DNA of 30,119 nt from Vitrella brassicaformis (GCA_001179505.1 CDMY01000641.1:7495-37613); one strand, 5' to 3'; positions 1 to 10,431 are shown, numbered from the stretch's first letter. Program-made: numbers and translations. Notes: generated by a model from the sequence alone, not told the origin.

Positions 1-510
1 GGGGTGGGATGGGATGGGGCTGCAGCATACATACATACGATCGACAGTTGGGTTGGGGCGTACACTTACTTGCGTACATTTTGCATACTCCTATCTATCT
101 ATTACATCTGCAGGCCGCACCTCTGGCTGGCAGGGTGCGTGCGACATTGGTGCATTGGTTCATTCAGTGGTTCATTTCCTGCTTACCAGTGGTTGCTTGC
201 TGTAGTTAGATTGATGGTCCATCCATACTGATATGATGAATGCTGCTGCTGCGCGTAGACGTGGCCTGTCCATGAGAGCAGAGCATGGGATGTGATGTGT
301 GCCTGTCTGTCTTGTGTGCGTGGCTGCGTTTTGTTCCTTCCGTGTGATCCATCCGATCGACTCAGTGAATGAGATGAATGATGAACCCATGTGTGTCGCC
401 TGCCTACAGCGATGAGGCACTGACACTCTGACTGACGATCCCTTGATTGATGAGATATATGATTAATCGTCATTTCCATGACTCGTTTGCCGTCACTCTA
501 AGTAACATGT

Positions 511-534
511 GGATGCCTCAGCTGCCAGTGGAAG
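511..534 (+). repeat. 24-base repeat, first copy
   Basis: The stretch ggatgcctcagctgccagtg followed by gaag occurs here and again near 6097-6120. Here it directly abuts the hairpin; at the second site there is no hairpin. The match is too long for chance in unique sequence, and it may mark the edge of a dispersed element. Confidence 0.5.
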
Positions 535-605
535 ACACCTTCGTCCATAACAGAGCATCTCAGTGCAATTGTACTGAGACGCTCTGTGATGAACAAACGT
601 GCCTT
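532..605. repeat. Long imperfect inverted repeat (hairpin)
   Basis: Two arms of about 33 bases face each other around an 8-base centre (gcaattgt). The inner 15 bases match with one mismatch (acagagcatctcagt against actgagacgctctgt). The outer part stays paired with scattered mismatches, 20 of 25 positions when the outer arms are aligned. The two strands therefore translate into similar peptides. It could be a MITE relic or a structured 3' element; no terminal target duplication was identified. Confidence 0.6.
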
Positions 606-812
606 CATCCGACCGTGATGACCATCCACAGGTACTGCCAACAAATCTCTCCCGTATATATATGGATAGCGACACAATTGCGGGCAACTGACTATAGCCA
701 CTAGAAAACCCTTCCCACAAACCCACAAATAATAGATAGCAGCACACAGAACCCACACAGCCCATCGCTCTCTCTCATTGATCCATCCATTCATCCATTC
801 GCGTGTCATCAA

Positions 813-3800
813 TCATCGCCGATGCACCACGGCGCTAATGCACATGGGCACGTAACCCCCCCGCCCCACCCACACCCGCACCTGCTCCTCAACAAGGTCC
901 TCCACACCGCGGAACACCCCACCGAGGGAGTCACTCAGCCGATGCAGCACAGAGTGGGGGTGGTGCTTCGGGTAGTTGAATGCATGAGGGCCGCCTGATC
1001 CGATCCATCCAAACACACACACACACATACACACACATACAAATGGGTGGGGCTTTTGTGCTTGTCATGGGATTGGTTGCTCCGTGTGTGCGTGTGTGTG
1101 GTCTACCGTACCCAGTTTGTGTATCTTTGTGTGGGCCAGGCCGCTGATGTTGAGGACCAGCGAAACGACAATGACGGTCGTCATGAGGGCGAACAGCAGC
1201 ACCGGGCCGTACGCCGAGTCGAAACGCGACTGAGGCAGATACCTGCAAACACACAGACAATGAGACAGAAAAATGCAGCGCGCTCTCTCCCTCTGTGTGT
1301 GTGTGTGTGTGTGTGTGTGTCCCACACCACCCCACTGACTCACTCTTTGATGGCGTGGCATCTGGCTAGAAACACCCCATAGGCATACAGCACCATCACC
1401 ATCGACATCGATGCGAACATGAACCCTACACAATCAAACACAACACACCCAGCACTTCACTCACTGCTGTGTCCTCCTCTCCTTCCCCCTTTCTCCTCAG
1501 TCACCCGATAGCGGCGCTGCCCATCCCTGCTCGGGCAAGTTGAAGAGCACAACAGCCAACGCCCCCAGGAATAGCGACTTGTAGACGTAGTGCAGGAACG
1601 TCCTCTCCGCCGCGAAGAAGGCCTTGGGCTCCACCCTCTTGGGCCGAGGGCCTTGAACAGGCCCGCCCCACTCGACCGGCCCCCCCACCCCGCCCACACG
1701 CACAGCCAAAGCAGGGTCCATCCATCCCTCCAGCTGCTGGGGCAGCGGCGGCAGCCTCCCCGGCCCCAAGCCCGCCTGCCTCTGTCGCGCCAATGCGATC
1801 CTCTCCTGTGTGCTGATGGCGGCTGGGTCCACCCCTGGGCCCCACCCCTGTGATATGTGCAAGGGGGAGAGGCGGATGCCCGAGTGGGGCGGGTAGAGGT
1901 TGTGCAGGTCGGCACGCAGCATCCGCACGGACGAGGTGGCCGCAGCGGCTGATGCTCTGCGGTCGGGAGGGGCGAGGATGACGGCGCCTCTGGCCTCGAG
2001 AGGGGGGGCGTCCTCCTCCCCTTCACGCACGATGGGGGCGTAGCCACGCCGACGGCGGGAGGATGAGCCTTCCTCAGACGGACGCCGGAAGACCCACCCG
2101 GTGAGGCGGCGCAGGAAGGTGAGCGGGCCAGCTGAGAGAAAGAGAAAGGGCAAATGAGGTTATGGGGGTCAGGGGCCAGGGGTGTGTGTCAAGGATGCAC
2201 TGACTGACCAGATTGGGCTCTCAGTTCCTCTGGTGTGCCGTCGTGTGGAGGGGACGGCAGAGCGTCTTCACTCACGTCTGCACACATGGACAAAGAAATG
2301 GTCGTTGGGCCATCATCCTCTGTGTGTGCGTGTGTGTGCGCACACCCACCCGTTCTGAGGATCCTGTTGATGCGTCCTGTCCGCGAGACAGGCGAGGGCG
2401 ATGAGGCGTCCCGGGGGCCAAGCGTAATGCCAAAACCTGCAGGCATCGAATCATCAGCCAAAGGGCAGGAAAGGGACGCACACTCAAGGCGTGCAAGGCG
2501 TCATTCGGTGCCTGCCTGCAACGTATCCCTTGCTCTCGAAGTCCTCAAACCAGTGGGGCAGCTCGGGCACCAGGTTGCTGCACACCACACCGGCACAGAC
2601 GGATGGATGCCAGATCTCTGCCCGTCGGGTCTGTCTGTCTGTCCGTTGTGAATGCCGACCGATGCAGGAAGGCTATGCCGTGCTGGTACTTGGAGAACTT
2701 GTACACGTCAATCGCAGCCGACGCACTAAACGAACCAACCAACAATGCTTCCCCCACCCCAGACCAGACCACCCCGCCGCCCCCTTATCCCTCCGCCCGT
2801 CTGATCTGGCTGACGTACGTGAGCAGGTGTTTGACCCATTCGGGCTCGCTGGCCTGGAGCTTGACCTCCAGCACGGCGTAGGGGAACTTGACCACCTCCT
2901 CCTTGCACAGCACGTCGGTCCTGAGCCTGCACCAGCCGTCGCGCGTCTGCCCCTCGGGCAGGAGCTCGTTGACCATGCAGAGGTTCTCGTCAAGGGAGAT
3001 CCGCACCTCGTTGCTCGCTGACAGCTGGTAGGCTGACCGGTAGTAGGATGTGCGCAGCTGCATGCATGTGACACAGACAGACATGGACACACAAGTGGTT
3101 GGATGGATGGATGGATGGATGGGTGGGTGGGTGTCGCCTGGGGCCTTGTGTTGTGTGTGTGCACCGACCACAGGTTGCAGCTGCAGCTGTGTGATGGATG
3201 TCTGGACTTCCCTGCCCAGCTGCAACATCCGGTTGTACTTGCCGCTGGACATGGGCACCTGCGCACACCACACCAGCCGGCACGAGTATGCCTGTGTCCT
3301 GTGTGTGTGCCCACGTATCTTTCTTTCGCGTACCCCGTCCTCCTTGGCCTTCTCTTGAACCAGATCATCAATCGTCACCTCACCCTGACACAATCAGGGA
3401 GGGCACACAGGTCGATGCATCCCAATGGACGGGCTGTGTGGGGAGGGGGGGTTGGGGGGGGTTGGGGGGGGTTGAGGGGGGTTGGCTGTGCTTCTGACTG
3501 ACCCGCATGAATGCGAGGACCCGTTGCTGCGGCACGGCGAACCTCTCCTTGGTGGACGACTCGCCCGTCCAGCCCTCGTGGTGCGTCTTGCTGGTGGACA
3601 CACACACACACTCCTCATCTTAATGAACGACATCGGATGGGCTGCTACGTCTGTCTGTAGGTGAATGTCAGCTTACCGTTCGACGAATATTTCCTTGTCC
3701 GGCTGTGCGTCGTTGAATCCATACCACCGGAAGCGAATCAGTTCGGCCCCCTCCAGACGCATAATGCGATTCGTGTAGCACGTCGCAGCTGAATGCACAA

Positions 3801-4540
3801 GCCACCCAGACAAGCATGAGCGAGGGGAATGACCCTTCCCCAGATCTCTGTCTGCGCACGTGAACGTACATGTGTTGTCGAAGTAGACAGAAGAGACGAG
3901 TTGTTTGTCCTGCAGCTCCAGCGGCTTGTCGAGTGACTCCATGCGGGACGAGTCGCGGTCACTGCCCACACCAGTGCCGCCCGACAGCACGCCCAGTGGG
4001 TCTTGGAACACCTTCTCCTCCTGCTCCTTTGGGGAGGCCCCGAAGACCAGGTAGGGCAGGTGCTTCACTATCAACGTCTTGGCCGCAATCAGCTGCATTG
4101 CATACCGAACACCCCACCAAACGGACACATCAATCACATGTGCCAGTCAGTCAGTGCTGCTCACCCGCTCGCTCACCTTGTCGTATCTGAGCCAATACTT
4201 GGTCGTCTTGCGCTCGAACGTGTCGGGCGGCTTCCACGCCTCACTCTCGTCCAAATCCTATCACACAGACACACACACACACACACACAGAAGGTCCAAA
4301 TGTGAGTGCCTTCGGAGCGTGTGTGCGTCCGCGCCTTTCCGCACCTTTGCAACGGTCCGGAATTTGTTCCACGTGATAGAGAGTGCGAGCACCAGGCGGT
4401 CGATGTTGGTGCTGCAGAACGACTCGCTCTTGATGGACGCCATGTACCACTGGAAGCCCGTCGTGCGGAAGGCACGGTCGAAGATGGTGCACAGCTGCAT
4501 GATGGCCTTGTAGTTGACGCGCACATACGTGTCTGCCGTA

Positions 4541-4577
<37 letters not shown>

Positions 4578-5147
4578 CGGCATGGCTGTGTGTGTGTGTG
4601 AGACGGGTGTGGTGCATACCTAGTTGGGCGATAGCGTCTGCCTGCTCGTCGATGTCGGCCTCGACCATGGCGAGGACGGCCTGCTGGTCTTTGAGGTGCT
4701 GCTGGTCGCGCAGCGTGTAGCGAGTGATGTACTGCAGATTGCGAAAGATCTCCTCCTCGTTGACCATCGAAAACTGAACACACAACACAACACATCCATC
4801 CACAGTCACACTGCCAGCCATCCATCCACTGCCATTCTGGTGTGCTGTACTTGGTTGATCTTTGCCAGCTCGTTCTTGAGAATCCGTTGGAAGGTGAGCT
4901 CTGGCCTGTCACCGGTCATGCGCAGCTCCTGCAAGGCATCGTACCGGACGTGCATGAGTTGCTGCTCGTCCTCATCGGGCGGGAAGAGCTCATCCACAAG
5001 GTGGTCCGTCCCCTCGGTGGGGAGTGGGCGGACTGATCTGGGGTCGGAGAGGTAGGCCTGCTTGATGAACTCCTTGATGTCGGCGTAGGCCACGTAGTAC
5101 TGACGGAATTTGGGATGCGCCTGCCCCAAGATGGAGCCGAACACCAT
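813..5147 (-). CDS. VTC4: SPX-VTC polyphosphate polymerase, VTC4-like
   Basis: Eighteen exons join in phase to 941 residues (complement 5147-4851, 4773-4620, 4532-4345, 4257-4177, 4092-3870, 3788-3677, 3590-3503, 3384-3334, 3258-3169, 3057-2819, 2725-2660, 2577-2523, 2436-2346, 2277-2209, 2131-1505, 1425-1344, 1242-1112, 994-813). The VTC complex makes polyphosphate from ATP and moves it into acidic vacuoles. The SPX domain (about 1-190) starts MVFGSILGQAHPKFRQYY. The tunnel domain (about 225-535) has TTKYW (K233), ELIRFRWYG (R333, R335), FVERKTHHEGW (K353), RTSYYRSAYQL, AVLEVKL (E492, K494) and KFSKYQHG, all typical of catalytic VTC4. After an Arg/Pro-rich linker comes a DUF202 part, AFFAAERTFL, with helices near 786-799, 811-832 and 850-870. 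The SPX helix that usually reads KILKKxDK is here MQLCTIFDR. The exon 12/13/14 joins (donors gttgca and gtgtgc) and the last exon are the least certain. Confidence 0.93.
3441..3483 (+). repeat. G-run cluster, potential G-quadruplex
   Basis: Four or more runs of six to eight G are separated by tt or single bases on the + strand. This lies inside VTC intron 7, so the pre-mRNA carries the C-rich complement. The G-rich strand fits the G-quadruplex pattern; function is unknown. Confidence 0.75.
4533..4619 (-). other. VTC intron 2 with complementary CA and TG tracts
   Basis: In the transcript sense this 87-bp intron has a CA tract near its donor and a longer TG tract just before the acceptor. The two are complementary and could fold into a stem that brings the splice sites together. 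MUS81 intron 5 has the same layout. Confidence 0.6.
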
Positions 5148-5297
5148 GATTGTCGATGGATGAGTAGATGAACCGTCAGCGGAGCTTCACACAGCCTGCC
5201 GTGGAGATCTTCGCCATTTTCGCTCATTAGCTCGCACCTCGAGAATTCTCGACGAGAGCTCGACGGATTCGGTTCATGCTTTCCTTTTTTTTGCCCA
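5148..5297. promoter_or_regulatory. Shared divergent promoter, VTC and CCCH array
   Basis: The VTC start codon (complement 5147) and the first ATG of the CCCH array (5298) face away from each other with about 150 bp between. A perfect 14-bp palindrome, tcgagaattctcga, sits at 5239-5252 and is followed by gacgagagctcgacgg. Both genes probably use this interval. No TATA motif was recognised. Confidence 0.5.
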
Positions 5298-6043
5298 TGA
5301 CAGATCCCCGCGCTATTCTGCTCTCCCCTTCCTCGCAGAATGCTGCTGGGTCACGTCGCATTAATCCCTTCCCGCATCCAGACCCAACTCGGATGAAATT
5401 GCCGCAGGAGGACCTACTCTGCACATTCAACAACGTCCAGTCGTACCATCGGCCTCAGGACGTCCAGTTCTTCAGCCGTCCAGCCATCCCGTCATCCGCT
5501 GCCACGCCACAATCGTCTTTCGGCAACAGTGGTCAAGACGTCAACCATCCCATCGACGTCGAACTCAGAACTAGGCGGTGGAGAGAGGGGAACGGGCCAG
5601 TGGGTGCGGGTCATACTGTGGTGCGTTGCGATGGTTTGTATGCAGATCCCACTGTGTGGAAGCGCTGCTACCGTTCCGGGTGCTGCGGCTTTTGCATGTG
5701 GGCCGTGGCCATCATGTTCTGCTGGGCGTCATCTCTCCAACGCCCGTGTGCCTGGCGACGTTGGTGGGCGTTGCGAGTTGGTCGCATTCCTCAAGGTCCA
5801 TGGCCGGCGTGTTTGTGTGGTCGCCCCCTCTCTCTCTCCCTTGCCAGGTGTCACAGGGGGGAGCCGTGGCCACTGCAAGGTAGACAGACAGACAGACTGA
5901 CAGACGGACGGGGGACGGCACTCTCTCTGTCAATTAACATTTTCTGCTGCAGGTCCACCGTCATGGACAACCCAACGCTCCAGAAGTTCCGCACCGCGAA
6001 GTGCATGAACCACCAGTCGGGCGGATGTACCTATTCCTCGTAG
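5298..6043 (+). pseudogene. Truncated CCCH zinc-finger gene, array copy 1
   Basis: Bases from about 5796 onward repeat the architecture of copy 2: a pyrimidine-rich intron ending ccttgccag, a short exon ending at 5880, an intron starting gtagacagacaga and ending ttttctgctgcag (5953), then an exon reading MDNPTLQKFRTAKC. Spliced at gcaag/gtccacc, the frame matches RS-TV-MD of copy 2. The first finger is cut short: after C-x8-C it meets a stop at 6041-6043, losing its last Cys and His and both later fingers. A long open frame begins at ATG 5298 (MTDPRAILLSPSSQ), but its middle is Trp/Cys-rich and looks like read-through intron. A short transcript with a 5' portion of its own remains possible. 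Confidence 0.55.
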
Positions 6044-6508
6044 GCACACACTCCCCAGACACATGACTGACATGAGTTCCTATGTGTGTGATGGATGGAT
6101 GCCTCAGCTGCCAGTGGAAGGCACGGAGGAGCCAAAGCCATCTTCGGCCTCTCCAGTCTTCACACACGAACCCGACTCGCGGTACAACACACACAGACAG
6201 ACAGACACACACACACAGAGAGAGAGAAAGAGAGAGAGAACTGCGCGGAGTGCACACCCGCCAAGGTACCAGAGGGATTGATTGTGTCGATTGTTTCATC
6301 AGCAGCTCAGCTCTTCAAGGGGCGGCGCCTCTTCCGCCTTCGCAGGTGAGTGTCACTGAGTGACTGAGTGACTGAGTGAGTGAGTGAGTGAGGCAGCGGA
6401 CGGGCAGCCAGAGAACCAAACGATGGGTCAAGGTGCATGGCTGGCGTGTGGTTTGTGTGGTTTCCCTCTCTCTATCTCCCTTGCCAGATCGCCGCACCGG
6501 GCGGCGCC
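6044..6508. other. Spacer between CCCH copies 1 and 2
   Basis: The spacer contains the second copy of the 24-base repeat (about 6097-6120), cacaca/gagaga simple repeats, a tgag tandem run at 6355-6391, and a segment (6428-6487) homologous to the pyrimidine-rich intron before copy 1. A small exon ending cttcgcag/gtgagt at 6346 is possible but unsupported. Confidence 0.5.
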
Positions 6509-8481
6509 ATGATGTCGGGCCGCAGGTAAACAGACAGACAGACAGACTGACGGACTGACGGAGGAGGGCACTCATCGATGGCACTGTGCCCCTCTCTCTC
6601 TGTCAATTAACATTTTCTGCTGCAGCTTCACCGTGATGGACGACGACTCGCTAAACAAGTTCCGCACCGCGAGGTGCATGCACCTGCGGTCGCCGGGCGG
6701 ATGTCCCTTCTACTTTGAGGGCAAGTGCAAGTTTTCACACGACACAGACGTGCGCCGACGGCCCCTCCTCCATCTGGATCTACATCGCCCCGTCATGAAG
6801 TACTGCAACTATCCGTGTCCCGAGGTCGAGCAGCATCGCCCATGCAGCGAGGGCAGTCGCTGCCCGTTCGCCCACACACAGGGTGAGTGAGCCATGGGTG
6901 CAGCCACTTGGTTGACAGACACACGGAGGGTGGAGGGGGGGAATGTGTGGGAGGGGGGGCAAAGGGGGGGAGGTGTGTCGCGTACACCAGTGGGTGGATT
7001 GTGTGTGTGTGTGTGTGTGTTTGTGTGTGTGTGGTATGTCAGCGGAGATTGACTACCATCCATGTTCTTACAAGACCAAGCCCTGTTCCGCCGGAGTTCG
7101 CTGCACCACGCCGTACTGTCCATTCTACCACACCATGGCCGACCAGAGTGAGATCAATCAGCATTCATTCATTCATTGTCTGTCTGTCTGTCGCTCATGC
7201 CATCCGTCCGTCCATATATGCTGCAGGGCTGAGCCGGCCCTGCAAGCTGGTGCCGACCTCCCCGAACATCTGGTTCCCGTCCGGCGGAGCCTTGGCTGCA
7301 TCATGCTGGACAACACGGTGCGCGCCGCACCAGGTGCGGCGGCCACGGCCATCCCCCCTCCCCCCCCGGGAGACCCGCCCTCCCTCGACCAAACCGCACC
7401 CAACTCTGTGCCATCCGGCGCGGCAAACGCCGATACCGCCGCCGCCGACCGCGAGTGGGCGAGGTTCATACCCACAGGGGCCCGGCTGTCGCCCATTTCG
7501 CCCGCCGCAGCCACGCTCACACCGCCGTCCACCACTGACGTGGGTGGGGCGCGGCTCGAGCAGCAGCAGCAGCAGCAGCAGAGGGCCGAACAAGGTCCGG
7601 CAGAATTCATCCATCCATCCATCCATGTGTTGGTTGCCATGGCTGGCTCTCTTTGTGTGTGTATGTCCGATAAGGCGATTCTTCGTCGTCTTCGGGGTCG
7701 GCCGAGCACTTCGAGACGACTGATGACACAGTGGGTAACTCACTGACTGACTGACTCACCCACCACTCAACGCATTCGTTTGTTTCGATGTGGATGTCTG
7801 TCTCTCTCTCTGTGGCTCCTTCCATCCAGGACTTCTTCGAGTGTGAAGACGCGCTGGTGGGGACTCTTCGGGCTCTCAAGGGTACGTAGGTGGACCGAAC
7901 GGACACGGGGGAGGGAGGTGCCTGCCAGGGATGGAGCGGCGAGCGACTGCCTGCCTGCCTGACTGTGTGCGTGTGTATGGTTTGTTGTGCGCAGTGCTTT
8001 TGCAGAAGTGCCACACCTTGGCGAACGAGGCCAGCTGGTCGGGACCCTAAACACAGACAGACACGATCAGACAGACGTCGTCATGTGTGTGCTGGCTGAT
8101 GCGTGTAGTGTCATGTGTGTGACCTCCGTTCGTGCAGTCTCGCGGCGAGCAGCAGTCTGCCCGGCCGTCGACAATTCACCGAGGAGATCAACGCCGTCAC
8201 AGGTACGTGTTTGTGTAACCGATACAGCAACCAACTCACACACACACACACACACGTTGCTGCATGGGTCTCTCTCTCTCTCTCTCGTGAGTGCAGCATC
8301 ACTATCATGTGCTCAGAAGGGCCTGGCCGCCGCGGCGGACAGCGTCGGAGCCGCCCGGCAGCACCGCCGGGGCCTGGGCGGTCAAGTCGGGCGTTGCAGC
8401 TGTCGCTGTTGTCTTGGGTATTCCGTGGTGCTGGTGATCATTCTGGTGCTGGTGGGGTTCGGCATGTACCTATGGGCCTGA
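6509..8481 (+). CDS. Plant-type triple CCCH zinc-finger protein with C-terminal membrane anchor
   Basis: Nine exons join in phase (6509-6525, 6626-6882, 7043-7147, 7247-7594, 7675-7730, 7830-7881, 7995-8037, 8138-8202, 8297-8481) to 375 residues; ATG 6636 is an alternative start. Fingers are C23-x8-C-x7-C-x3-H44, C70-x8-C-x5-C-x3-H89 and C106-x5-C-x4-C-x3-H121. The spacing, and the strings RRRP, KYCNYPCPE and YKTKPC, match the plant/protist tandem CCCH family, which usually binds mRNA. A Pro/Ala-rich stretch, a seven-Gln run, an acidic Ser patch and a helical segment follow. The end has a Cys cluster CSCRCC (348-353) and a hydrophobic helix (356-374) ending at the last residue, like a tail anchor. 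The acceptor chosen at 7246 keeps homology with copy 3, and acceptor gataag at 7674 is weak. The 3' half could be a separate gene, but every junction keeps phase. Confidence 0.75.
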
Positions 8482-8528
8482 TAGATGGACGAGCGGGATG
8501 CCGAGCGGGGAGGCGGGCGGCTGGGCAA

Positions 8529-8565
8529 GCCACTGCGGCCGTATTACATGTAAGGCCGCAGTGGC
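8529..8565. repeat. Perfect 12-bp inverted repeat, hairpin
   Basis: The arms gccactgcggcc (8529-8540) and ggccgcagtggc (8554-8565) are exact reverse complements. The 13-base loop itself contains the palindrome ttacatgtaa. The hairpin lies 47 bp after the copy 2 stop codon, so it is probably in the 3' untranslated region or at transcript end. Confidence 0.8.
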
Positions 8566-8729
8566 TGAGCCGACGGACAGTCAGTGCAAGCGATAGAGGG
8601 AGGGAGGGAGGGAGGGGCCGGAGGTAAACAGACAGACAGACTGACGGACTGACGGAGGAGGGCACTCATCGATGGCACTGTGCCCCTCTCTCTCTGTCAA
8701 TTAACATTTTCTGCTGCAGCTTCACCGTG

Positions 8730-9456
8730 ATGGAGGACGCAACGCTCCAGCAGTTCCGCACCGAGTGGTGCATGCATCTGCGGTCGCCGGGCGGATGCCC
8801 CTTTCAAGGCAAGTGCAAGTTTGCCCACGCCGCCGACGCGCTGCGACGACGGCCCCTCCTCCATCTGGATCTACATCGCCCCGTCATGAAGTACTGCCCA
8901 GTGCCGTGTCCCGAGCTCGACGAGGAGCGCCGCTCTTGCAAGCGTGGAGAGAGCTGCCCATTTGCGCACACGCAAGGTGAGTGGGCCATCGGTGCAGCCA
9001 CTTGGTTGACAGACACACGGAGGGTGGAGGGGGGAGTGTGTGGAAGGGGGGGCAAAGGGGGGGAGGTGTGTCGCGTACACCAGTGGGTGGAGTGTGTGTG
9101 TGTGTGTTTGTGTGTGTGTTTGTGTGTGTGTGGTATGTCAGCGGAGGTTTTGTATCACCCTTTTGTGTACAAGACCAAGCCCTGTTCCGCCGGAGTTCGA
9201 TGCACCACGTCTCACTGTCCATTCTTCCACAGCATGGCCGACAAGAGTGAGATCAATCAGCATTCATTCATTCATTGTCTGTCTGTCTGTCGCTCATGCC
9301 ATCCGTCCGTCCATATCTGCTGCAGGGTCCGGGCGTGAGGGCAGGCTGTCAGAAGCCAGACTTCCCCTCCGAATTGGTCTCCGTCCTGCGGAGCCTTGAC
9401 GGCGTCATCCTGGACAGTACGGTGCGGGCCGCGCCAGATGCGACGGCCGCCCCTCC

Positions 9457-9492
<36 letters not shown>

Positions 9493-9613
9493 TGTGCCAT
9501 CCGGCCGGTCAGCACCCACCCTCATAGCCACCCTCCGCGAACGCGGCCAACATCCACACCGGCACATTCCAGCTGCAGGGAGTCCACGAGAGGGCCGGAG
9601 GGGGCGTGCATGA
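8730..9613 (+). CDS. Plant-type triple CCCH zinc-finger protein, array copy 3
   Basis: Exons 8730-8976, 9142-9246 and about 9345-9613 give 206 residues. The first two exons have the same lengths and phases as in copy 2. Three fingers are intact: C-x8-C-x5-C-x3-H, C-x9-C-x5-C-x3-H, C-x5-C-x4-C-x3-H. Exon 3 starts at a shifted acceptor (gggcag) that restores homology with copy 2 (LRSLDGVILDSTVRAAP against VRRSLGCIMLDNTVRAAP). A run of 33 C encodes a proline tract; downstream the frame still reads SVPSG as in copy 2, then ends at TGA 9611-9613. There is no equivalent of the copy 2 tail anchor. The 5' intron (8593-8719) is nearly identical to that of copy 2, but the short upstream coding exon is missing, so ATG 8730 is the likely start. 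Confidence 0.7.
9458..9490 (+). repeat. 33-C homopolymer inside CCCH copy 3
   Basis: An uninterrupted run of 33 C encodes 11 prolines. Copy 2 has a shorter interrupted tract at the same place. The length is a multiple of three and preserves frame, but such a run is prone to slippage and to sequencing error. Confidence 0.85.
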
Positions 9614-9921
9614 GGGTGAGGGGGAGGTGGGCGCTGTCGTGGGCGCGCCCCGCATACCCACAAACAGGTGCGTGTGTGCCATACATACATACCCACATAC
9701 CCCACCTACCAGGCTGTGTGCGTGTGGCTTGCTTGTGTGTCAATCAATCGATCGATCAATCAGCTGTTCGGAGGGGAGAGTTGCGGCCAAGGGTTCCTCG
9801 TCAACCATGGACACAGTCGGGTGAGCACACACACACACACACAACACATGCGTCCGTGTGTTGTGTATGTGTGTCTCCTTCTCTGTTTCTTCCCCTATCT
9901 GCTCTGCCCTATTTACCTCAG
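9614..9921. other. Spacer after CCCH copy 3
   Basis: Open stretches such as 9757-9820 (between cag and gtgagc) look like possible exons but carry no recognised domain. They could be upstream exons of the kinase relic. The rest is tgtg/caca repeat and pyrimidine-rich sequence ending at the acceptor ttacctcag. Confidence 0.4.
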
Positions 9922-10088
9922 TCGTGAAGAACGATATCAAGGCCGAGAACGTCACTCGAGACCCCCAGGGGCAGCTGAGGCTGATCGACTTGGGCTTGGC
10001 CAAGGCACAGGGCCTCCCCGACGACCCAAGTGATCATGAGATGGTGAGCCGAGGCAACGGAAAAGGGATAAACACGCGCCTCCATCCA

Positions 10089-10128
<40 letters not shown>

Positions 10129-10431
10129 TGTGTGTCTTCAGCCACGCGGCCGACAGAGTTGCGACTGAAGATGCGCCTTTACGGAACGAAGAGGAATGTG
10201 TAGGCCTTTAGCCAGATGGCCTTCCAGCTCCGGAGCGGCTTCTTCCCCTTCGTCAAGTGGGCGAATGCCAACGGCATCCACACCAACGGCACCGACACGG
10301 GTGCGCTGTGGGGCATGGGGGAAGCTGCGTGGAAGACGGATTTCAATCGTTGCCTGCATCTTATATTCGTCTTGTCTTCTGCCCCCTTGACGCATGAGCG
10401 AGTATGTTTGCAAGCGATTTCTCGCCATTGA
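9922..10431 (+). pseudogene. Protein kinase C-lobe fragment with in-frame stop
   Basis: The exon from 9922 reads VKNDIKAEN (catalytic-loop position, HRDxKxxN in intact kinases) followed by LRLIDLGLAK (DFG position, here DLG). Using donor gtgatc after 10029, it joins in phase to 10142 (TRPTELRLKMRLYG), which runs to RNV and TAG at 10201-10203. The same frame then continues as AFSQMAFQLRSGFFPF, resembling the helix F/G segment of kinases. No N-lobe, glycine loop or HRD histidine is visible. The missing N-lobe and the nonsense codon point to a relic; an active unusual kinase cannot be excluded without transcripts. Confidence 0.5.

Larger units (their letters stand above)
1..812. other. Intergenic, no gene recognised
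   Basis: All short open frames here are low-complexity or mutually overlapping, with no recognisable domain and no convincing splice chain. The stretch is rich in tgc/atcc simple repeats and holds one long imperfect inverted repeat (listed separately). It lies downstream of the VTC stop codon, so its right end may be the VTC 3' untranslated region. Confidence 0.6.

Noticed and set aside
3103-3501. Long open frames of Trp/Gly or Pro-rich sequence opposite the VTC exons
   Set aside because: They run across conserved VTC exons and introns on the other strand and consist of translated simple repeats.
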